A DNA stretch of 8,105 nucleotides from Bacteroidota bacterium (GTDB lineage: Bacteria; Bacteroidota; Ignavibacteria; Kapaibacteriales; UBA2268). The notes beneath the pieces were generated by a model. The model made no database searches and was not told the DNA's origin. It saw nothing but the letters and a program-made list of their open reading frames with translations. Position numbers and translations under genes: made by a program. This document shows positions 1 through 5,229 of this stretch, piece by piece (positions within the stretch are counted from its first letter, which is position 1; every line of letters begins with the position of its first letter). The stretch covers positions 1 to 8,105 of the forward strand of contig JAKIZN010000062.1 in NCBI GenBank assembly GCA_022708005.1, given 5' to 3'.

Positions 1-3
1 GCA

Positions 4-60
4 TTGGGTTATGCAATCTTATTTTCTACAAACATCAAATCCCTTCGGGATTAAACCCAA
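4..60. repeat. Short stem-loop repeat with CCCGAAGGG-type inner hairpin
   Basis: TTGGGTT (4-10) is the exact reverse complement of AACCCAA (54-60). Inside this outer stem lies a perfect 6-bp hairpin, AATCCC-TTC-GGGATT (38-52). Read on the minus strand, the segment gives a CCCGAAGGGATT core followed by TGATGTTTGTAGAAAA. I recall this combination as a widely dispersed non-coding repeat in Bacteroidota and related genomes, where it is often mis-annotated as tiny peptides; that recollection is not tested here. No gene overlaps it, and its true outer boundary may lie left of the window. It could also be the end of an insertion sequence or a transcription-termination structure, although no clear T-run follows either arm. 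Confidence 0.5.
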
Positions 61-81
61 ATAATGTATCTGAACCCTTAT

Positions 82-238
82 GAGACAGCCCCTTATTTTG
101 ACTGTCAGAATCAGGATTTTCAAGATTATATGATTACCGGGATAAGAAAGGAAGACATTGAATAGTGGACAAAATAATCTTGTTAATCCTTTAATCCTGA
201 GAATCGTGATTCAGACAAATAGACAAGAGGGCTGCTCC
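82..238. repeat. Imperfect ~157-bp palindromic (MITE/REPIN-like) element
   Basis: The inner arms 104-144 and 176-216 are inverted copies of each other. I count 31 matches over 41 ungapped positions, with shared blocks such as GAATCA, GATT, TCA and GGATTA. With small gaps the pairing extends outward: GAGACAGCCCC (82-92) is complementary in kind to GGGCTGCTC (230-238). The centre (about 147-175) is unpaired and does not code. The arms repeat GGATTA/ATGATTA-like units, a style I know from dispersed repeats in many Bacteroidota-type genomes. There is no transposase in the window, so any mobility would be in trans (MITE, or REPIN with a RAYT transposase). The outer GGGGCTGTCTC-like sequence also resembles IS1182-type insertion-sequence ends, but only loosely. 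It sits downstream of the methyltransferase, so its transcript could also fold as a long hairpin and affect 3'-end stability. Confidence 0.55.
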
Positions 239-313
239 CCTTGCCTAAAAACATAGTCAAGTAGAATTTCTAATGAATTATTTGAAATTATTCTGTCCGC
301 TAATAGATGCCGC

Positions 314-1129
314 TTATTGCTTTTTTCTCAGTATATAAGCGCATTCAAGCGAAAAGAAATCTTTGATAAAAGGTATTTTGGAAATTGCAGTGATTCTGAT
401 GGCTGGCAATCCAAATTTCATTTTGAAAACGGGGCGCAAAAGATAATAATCCTCACGAAAAATCTCGTATCCCGCTTTTATAGCCGCAGTTTTGAGTTTT
501 TTAGCAGTAAGTTTTATAGTCTGCAAACGCTTCACTTCGCCAATATCATTTGCCCTGCCCGAGCGAATTAGCCGATGGAAAATAAAATTAGGAAGCAAAT
601 GTATGTATGGCAATTTGGTTAAAAAATTCCCCGCAAGGGTATGCTGATGCCCGCCGTAAGGCGAATAATAAGGCGGAAAAGTAATGAATAGCACTGCATT
701 TGGCTTTAATATTTCGCTAATATTTTTTAGCGCCAAATAAGTATCGTCCAAATGCTCAATAACATCGCGAAGCATAGCTATATCAAAGGAGTTTCGCCAT
801 TCTTCCTTAGTCGGTTCGCTCAAAATATTGTGCAGTGAATATTCCACATTCAGCTCCGCCACCTTAGATATTGCTTCGCCTGCGATAATTCGAGATTCCG
901 CTATATCCGTCCCCAATCCATACGCTGCGCCTGAGGCAAGCATAGAATGAAGCACCCCGCCTTCTGCCGAGCCAATTTCGCAAACGCGGTAGCCTTTTTT
1001 GAAACAAGAATACTTCTCTAAATATGGGATTATGCTATCTTTGCCGAGTTCGTATTGATATTGCCAATAATATTTGTTTGCAGGATGAATATCGCTATTC
1101 TGAACCAATTCTATAATTTTATCAATCAT
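314..1129 (-). CDS. Class I SAM-dependent methyltransferase, surface-glycan type
   Basis: This 271-residue protein probably transfers a methyl group from S-adenosylmethionine to a sugar or lipid-linked glycan in the cytoplasm; the substrate is unknown. The Rossmann-fold motifs are clear. Motif I is VCEIGSAEG (residues 49-57), which binds SAM. The acidic ribose-binding residue is D75 in GTDIA. The motif II-like stretch FDIAMLRDVIEHL spans 115-127, and the post-motif strand LKPNAVLFITFPP spans 141-153. FPPYYSPYGGHQHT (151-164) is a signature I associate with UbiG-like methyltransferases found in O-antigen and polysaccharide clusters. There is no signal peptide or obvious membrane helix. The ATG start follows an A-rich leader (AAAAAGATA) rather than a true Shine-Dalgarno. 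It is divergent from the glycosyltransferase operon across 86 bp, which suggests but does not prove a shared role in envelope glycan synthesis. The fold is secure; the acceptor is not. Confidence 0.85.
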   Translation of the reverse strand: MIDKIIELVQNSDIHPANKYYWQYQYELGKDSIIPYLEKYSCFKKGYRVCEIGSAEGGVLHSMLASGAAYGLGTDIAESRIIAGEAISKVAELNVEYSLHNILSEPTKEEWRNSFDIAMLRDVIEHLDDTYLALKNISEILKPNAVLFITFPPYYSPYGGHQHTLAGNFLTKLPYIHLLPNFIFHRLIRSGRANDIGEVKRLQTIKLTAKKLKTAAIKAGYEIFREDYYLLRPVFKMKFGLPAIRITAISKIPFIKDFFSLECAYILRKKQ

Positions 1130-1215
1130 TATCTTTTTAAATAGAATATTTTTTTATAAATTAGGCATTGCCAAAATAAAAAAAACGAAAACTATTATAA
1201 ATAATTGCCAAATTT
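1130..1215. promoter_or_regulatory. Divergent promoter region between methyltransferase and GT operon
   Basis: This 86-bp, very AT-rich spacer separates two divergent genes, so it must hold the start signals for both unless transcription enters from outside the window. For the plus-strand operon one sigma70-like candidate is TTGCCA (1168-1173) and TATTAT (1193-1198) with a 19-bp spacer, which is longer than ideal. No convincing Bacteroidota-type -7 box (TAnnTTTG) is seen at good spacing. Neither start codon has a recognisable Shine-Dalgarno. The region assignment follows from gene orientation; the specific boxes are weak. Confidence 0.3.
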
Positions 1216-2379
1216 ATGAAAATAGCATATTTATCCACGTTTTACCCGTATCGCGGCGGAATAGCACAATTCAATGCGGCGCTGTATCGCTCATTTCAGA
1301 AATCTTATCAAGTGCAGGCGTTTACATTTCTTAGGCAGTATCCTAATATGCTTTTCCCCGGCACTTCTCAATTTGTCCAAAAGGACGATGTTGTCGATAA
1401 AATTGAAGCGATTAGAGTGCTCGATACAATCAATCCTATTGGATACCTGCGCGCTGCCAACAAAATTAAAAGCTATGAGCCAGACCTATTTATTACAAAA
1501 TATTGGATGCCATTTTTTGCTCCTTCGCTGGGCACAGTTAGCAAGAATCTGAGCAGTTCGACAGTCAAAATATCTATATTGGATAACGTTATTCCCCATG
1601 AAAAGCGGGCTGGCGACTTGACTTTTACCAAATATTTTCTCAATCATACCGATGCTTTTGTCGTAATGAGCGACACCGTTAAAGATGATTTGCTATCGTT
1701 AAAGCCTAACGCAAAGCATATCAGCCATATCCATCCGCTGTATAATCATTTCGGCAACAAAATTGAGCAAAAAATTGCCCGCGATAAGCTGAATTTGCCA
1801 TTCGATAAAAAAATACTGCTATTTTTTGGATTTATTCGTGATTATAAAGGGCTCGACATACTGCTCGAAGCAATGAAAGAGCTGGGCGATGATTATCATT
1901 TGCTCATAGCGGGCGAATCCTACGGCAGTTTTGATAAATATGATAAATTGATTGAAAGCTTTGAAATTGAGCATAAAGTAACCAAACACGTTCGCTATAT
2001 CGCCGATAACGAAGTGCCACTTTGCTTTTCGGCTGCCGACGCTTGCATATTGCCGTATCGCTCCGCTACTCAAAGTGGCATTACTGCTATTGCATATCAT
2101 TTCGATGTGCCAATGATTGCTACAAATGTCGGAAGTCTAAAAGAAATGATTGAGCCAAACCAGACTGGATTTTTGGTAGAGCGTCCCGACCCAAAACTTA
2201 TAGCCGATGCTGTAAAGGAAGTATTTTCTGGCTATTTACTCGACCAATACAAGGCAAATATAAGTAAATATAAATCAATAGCTTCGTGGGATAGCTTGTC
2301 TCGCGCGATAGTTGATTTATGCCATGAAGTGGCAACAGAAAAGGCAGCAGAAAATAGCAAGAAAACTAAACTTTTATAG
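1216..2379 (+). CDS. GT4-family glycosyltransferase (PYxSATQSG subtype)
   Basis: This 387-residue GT-B enzyme should add a sugar from a nucleotide-sugar donor to a growing glycan, with retention of configuration, at the inner face of the cytoplasmic membrane. The N-terminal donor-loop motif is YPYRGGIAQFN (10-20). The C-terminal Rossmann domain begins at LLFFGFIRDYKGLDILLEAM (201-220), with R208 and K211 as likely phosphate-contacting residues. The usual GT4 E-x7-E motif is absent. In its place is LPYRSATQSGITAIAYHFDVP (279-299), followed by IATNVGSLKE (301-310). I recall the SATQSG variant from other GT4 proteins of this group, so it is probably a subfamily trait and not inactivation. The last ~17 residues are a charged, low-complexity tail (KKTKLL end). 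It is the first gene of a four-gene run; the next gene starts 14 bp after its stop. The ATG has no visible Shine-Dalgarno. Donor and acceptor cannot be told from sequence. Confidence 0.88.
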   Translation: MKIAYLSTFYPYRGGIAQFNAALYRSFQKSYQVQAFTFLRQYPNMLFPGTSQFVQKDDVVDKIEAIRVLDTINPIGYLRAANKIKSYEPDLFITKYWMPFFAPSLGTVSKNLSSSTVKISILDNVIPHEKRAGDLTFTKYFLNHTDAFVVMSDTVKDDLLSLKPNAKHISHIHPLYNHFGNKIEQKIARDKLNLPFDKKILLFFGFIRDYKGLDILLEAMKELGDDYHLLIAGESYGSFDKYDKLIESFEIEHKVTKHVRYIADNEVPLCFSAADACILPYRSATQSGITAIAYHFDVPMIATNVGSLKEMIEPNQTGFLVERPDPKLIADAVKEVFSGYLLDQYKANISKYKSIASWDSLSRAIVDLCHEVATEKAAENSKKTKLL

Positions 2380-2393
2380 AGAGCTTTTTAGCA

Positions 2394-3131
2394 ATGAACA
2401 AACTTTCAGCAGTTTTAATTGTAAAAAATGAAGAAGCAAATATTGCTAAATGCCTTGATGCTATTAGCTTTGCAGACGAAATAATTGTTCTCGATACTGG
2501 CTCAAATGATAACACAGCTGATATAGCTAAAAGCAAGGGCGCAAAGGTGCATCACCAAAGCAAGTGGCAAGGATTTGGCGATGCGAAGCGCCAAGCCGTC
2601 TCGAAGGCTGAAAACGATTGGATACTCTCGATTGACGCCGATGAAATTGTTAGCAACGATCTAGCCGATAAAATAAAATCTATACTCGAAGAACCAAAAT
2701 ATAGCTTATATAGAATTAAAAGAAAATCATTTTATCTCGGAAAGTTAATAAACCACTGCGGTTGGCAAAATGATTACCCTAAAAGGCTTTTTGATAGAAG
2801 AGTAGCGAATTTTAATGATAAAACTGTGCACGAATCAGTCGTTGGAAACTGCGAAATTGGCACAATCGATGAGCCAATTTTTCATAATACTTATCCTACA
2901 ATTTCTTCCCACATCCAAAAAATTGATTTTTATTCGGAACTTGCCGCAAATAGCTCTGCAAAGAAGAATGTTTCTTTCCTTCGCATTTTTATTGAAGCGT
3001 CGCTAAAGTTTATTAAAATGTATCTATTTAAACTTGGATTTCTCGATGGAAAAGCTGGATTTGCGCTTTGTTCGATGTCGTCGTTTGGTGTGGCGATAAA
3101 ATATTTGAAAATAAAAATGAAGTCAAATTGA
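2394..3131 (+). CDS. GT2-family LPS core glycosyltransferase, WaaE/KdtX-like
   Basis: This 245-residue GT-A enzyme resembles WaaE/KdtX (LgtF-type) LPS core glycosyltransferases, which in studied Enterobacteria and Pasteurellaceae transfer a beta-linked glucose to inner-core heptose. Seen in order: AVLIVKNEEANI (6-17), SFADEIIVLDTGSNDNT (25-41), WQGFGDAKRQAV (58-69), the metal-binding DAD (81-83) within NDWILSIDADEIV, and the family-typical HCGWQNDYPKRLFDRR (121-136) and VHESV (145-149). The C-terminal FKLGFLDGKAGF (212-223) is also characteristic. The full length matches the family, and no key residue is missing. The ATG start lies 14 bp after the preceding gene, with only a weak AGAGAG purine stretch ahead of it. 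The neighbouring heptosyltransferase makes an LPS inner-core role likely. The sugar actually transferred here is an inference, so no gene symbol is assigned. Confidence 0.9.
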   Translation: MNKLSAVLIVKNEEANIAKCLDAISFADEIIVLDTGSNDNTADIAKSKGAKVHHQSKWQGFGDAKRQAVSKAENDWILSIDADEIVSNDLADKIKSILEEPKYSLYRIKRKSFYLGKLINHCGWQNDYPKRLFDRRVANFNDKTVHESVVGNCEIGTIDEPIFHNTYPTISSHIQKIDFYSELAANSSAKKNVSFLRIFIEASLKFIKMYLFKLGFLDGKAGFALCSMSSFGVAIKYLKIKMKSN

Positions 3132-3133
3132 GC

Positions 3134-4216
3134 GTGAAAGTAATACATATAGATTCAGAAATGACTTGGCGCGGTGGGCAGCAGCAAGCCTTTTACCTTT
3201 ATGACGCTATGATAGCAAAAGGCTACCAAACTGCTTTTTTTACTCCAATAGGTTCAGCACTCACAGAAAAACTAAAGGGAAAAAACTTGCCCGTCAATGA
3301 AATTTCAATGAACGGCGAAATAGATTTTACAGCAGCAAAAAAAATAGCGAAATTTGCGAAGCAGCATAATTTCGATATACTGCATTGCCACTCATCTCAT
3401 AGCTTGTCGGTGGGCATTATGGCGAGCTACTTCAATAAAAAGTTGAAATTGGTAGCTTCTCGCAGAGTTGATTTTCGCATTAAGCGAAATTATCTCAATG
3501 ACTTAAAATATTTAAATAAATCATTAAAGAAAATTATCTGCATTTCTGAAGCCATCAAGCAAATATTGCTCGATGCCGGGCTGCCCGAGAGCAGGTTAGC
3601 CGTGATAAGAAGCGGAATAGATTTGAATAAGTTTATAAATGCCAATCCATTAGAAATAGTTGATAAGCTATCTTTGCAGAATAAATTTGTCATTGGCACT
3701 GTTGCTGCAGTCGAAAGAGAGAAAAATTATCCGCTCTTGCTCGAAGCCGCGAAATTAGTCCAAAATTCCGGCGTAGAAGCGGTTTTCGTTGCAGTTGGTG
3801 ATGGCTCGTTGCTGCAAGAGATGCAGCAAAAAGCCATGCAACTTGAGCTAAAAAATTTCTATTTTGAAGGCTACCGGACTAATATTGGCGATTATCTCAA
3901 AGCATTCGATGTGTTTGTTTTGCCTTCCAAAAAAGAAGGCTTGGGCACGTCAATTTTAGATGCAATGTCTGTTGGACTACCGATTATTGCCTCGAATATT
4001 GGCGGTATACCCGAAGCAGTCGAAAATGGCAGCAATGGTATTTTGATAGACCCAAGCAATCCCGTAATGCTTGCAAAATCTATAATTAGCTTAATAGATG
4101 CTCCAGAAAAAAGAAAGGCTTACGGAGCGGCGTCGCTTGAACTTGTGCAAAAGTTCGATATTAATAACACAATCAACTCCAATATTGAGCTGTACAAAGA
4201 AATATTGGCGGAATAA
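3134..4216 (+). CDS. GT4-family glycosyltransferase (WRGGQQQ type)
   Basis: This 360-residue GT-B enzyme is likely an LPS core or lipooligosaccharide sugar transferase acting in the cytoplasm at the inner membrane. I take the GTG at 3134 as start because HIDSEMTWRGGQQQ, the family N-terminus, begins five residues later and the previous stop ends at 3131. TTG at 3128 is an alternative. A TTG at 3068 would add 22 residues that overlap the previous gene and match nothing. Motifs: WRGGQQQ (12-18), FDILHCHSSHS (80-90), ASRRVDF (108-114), the donor-binding AVEREKN (192-198), VGDG (221-224) and KKEGLGTSILDAM (266-278). That last segment is an E-x7-D form of the GT4 E-x7-E signature (E268, D276). SNIGGIPEAV (287-296) follows. 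The 2-bp gap upstream and the 1-bp overlap with the next gene indicate translational coupling. The exact sugar is unknown. Confidence 0.88.
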   Translation: MKVIHIDSEMTWRGGQQQAFYLYDAMIAKGYQTAFFTPIGSALTEKLKGKNLPVNEISMNGEIDFTAAKKIAKFAKQHNFDILHCHSSHSLSVGIMASYFNKKLKLVASRRVDFRIKRNYLNDLKYLNKSLKKIICISEAIKQILLDAGLPESRLAVIRSGIDLNKFINANPLEIVDKLSLQNKFVIGTVAAVEREKNYPLLLEAAKLVQNSGVEAVFVAVGDGSLLQEMQQKAMQLELKNFYFEGYRTNIGDYLKAFDVFVLPSKKEGLGTSILDAMSVGLPIIASNIGGIPEAVENGSNGILIDPSNPVMLAKSIISLIDAPEKRKAYGAASLELVQKFDINNTINSNIELYKEILAE

Positions 4217-5229
4217 TGAAAATTTTAGTAATACAAACAGCATTTATCGGCGACTTAATAATGATCACGCCAATATTCAAAGCATTGAAGGAAGTTTATC
4301 CTGAAGCCGAAATTCACGTACTTGCCATACCTTCTTCTGCAATAATATTAAAGCACAATCCCTATATAAATAAAATCTTTACGTTTGATAAAAAGTCTGG
4401 CATTTTTAGAAAAATTCATAGCTTTTTTAAAATTCTATCCACTTTCAGAAAAAACAAATATGATATAGCAATATCGTTGCAAAATTCAATAACAAGCTCC
4501 TTGCTAATGCTGCTTGCAGGGATTAAGCGAAGAATTGGCAGCAGGCGAATGAAGCTGCTTACTGATAAAGTAATAATTCCCAAAGGCTTGCATAATAGGC
4601 AAAGAGTTTTAGAGTTATTAAAGCCAATAAGTAATTTAAGATTTTCTGAAGAGACAGAGATATTTTTGAGCGAAGCAGAGCTAAGCGTAGCGAGGGAAGT
4701 GCTAAATAAAGACGAAGGACAAGTCAAAATAGCAATAGCCCCGGGCTCCGTTCGCCAAACAAAAAAATGGCTGCCCGAGTATTATTCCCAACTAAGCTCT
4801 ATGCTAAGCGAAGCGGGCTATTTCCTATATTTCATTGGGAGCAAGGAAGAATTGCCATTATGCGAAGAAATAATATCAAATTCTGGAGCGAAGCAAATTA
4901 AAAATCTCGCAGGAAAGTTGAATTTGCTTGAGTCGGCGGCGCTAATATCAATGGTAGATTTAGTAGTATGCAACGATAGTAGCCCATTGCACTTGGCGAA
5001 TGCAGTCAAGACCGACGTTTTCGCCTTTTTCGGACCGACTGTCAAGCGATTTGGTTGCTATCCGTATCGCCCAAATGATATGATGCTTGAAGTTGATTTG
5101 GAATGTCGCCCTTGCGATAAACACGGCGGCGATGTCTGCCCTTTGGGACACCACAATTGTATGAAAATGATAAAGCCAGAATTAGTAGCAAAATTAATAT
5201 TTGAAAAATTTGCCAAATTTAGAGAGTAG
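4216..5229 (+). CDS. waaF: GT9 LPS heptosyltransferase, WaaF/RfaF-like
   Basis: This 337-residue GT9 enzyme probably transfers L-glycero-D-manno-heptose from ADP-heptose to the LPS inner core (heptosyltransferase II type). Its length is close to that of characterised WaaF proteins. The N-terminus TAFIGDLIMITP (8-19) carries the expected catalytic-region aspartate D13. The C-terminal donor-binding domain shows IAPGSVRQTKKWLPE (173-187), NLAGKLNLLESAALI (230-244), VCNDSSPLHLANAV (251-264) and FFGPT (271-275). The four cysteines C297, C300, C308 and C315, in CRPC...CPLGHHNC, match the C-terminus I know from many TIGR02195-type WaaF proteins outside Enterobacteria. The ATG overlaps the stop of the preceding GT4 gene by one base (TAATG), so it is translationally coupled. 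Its last 36 bp overlap the 3' end of the convergent activase gene. Assignment to WaaF over WaaC or another GT9 subtype is likely but not certain. Confidence 0.88.
   Translation: MKILVIQTAFIGDLIMITPIFKALKEVYPEAEIHVLAIPSSAIILKHNPYINKIFTFDKKSGIFRKIHSFFKILSTFRKNKYDIAISLQNSITSSLLMLLAGIKRRIGSRRMKLLTDKVIIPKGLHNRQRVLELLKPISNLRFSEETEIFLSEAELSVAREVLNKDEGQVKIAIAPGSVRQTKKWLPEYYSQLSSMLSEAGYFLYFIGSKEELPLCEEIISNSGAKQIKNLAGKLNLLESAALISMVDLVVCNDSSPLHLANAVKTDVFAFFGPTVKRFGCYPYRPNDMMLEVDLECRPCDKHGGDVCPLGHHNCMKMIKPELVAKLIFEKFAKFRE

Larger units (their letters stand above)
1..313. other. Non-coding left-edge region
   Basis: No convincing coding sequence occurs here in any frame; stops are frequent and nothing resembles a protein family. 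Its recognisable contents are the two repeat structures described separately (4-60 and 82-238). The remaining 239-313 is AT-rich spacer leading to the methyltransferase stop codon. That spacer shows only weak dyad symmetry (GAATTATTTGAAATTATTC at about 273-291), not strong enough to call a terminator. Confidence 0.6.

Noticed and set aside
1..99. An insertion-sequence end of IS1182 type
   Set aside because: AAGGGGCTGTCTCATAAGGG on the minus strand is reminiscent of such ends, but there is no transposase fragment and no defined target duplication, so it is reported only as part of a repeat cluster.
1..313. A CRISPR array or small RNA gene
   Set aside because: The repeats are inverted, not regularly spaced direct repeats. 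No promoter plus Rho-independent terminator pair could be recognised.
3068..3133. An upstream TTG start that would extend the second GT4 by 22 residues
   Set aside because: The extension overlaps the end of the GT2 gene in another frame and adds sequence unlike the family N-terminus. The GTG at 3134 lies just before the conserved HIDSEMTWRGGQQQ.
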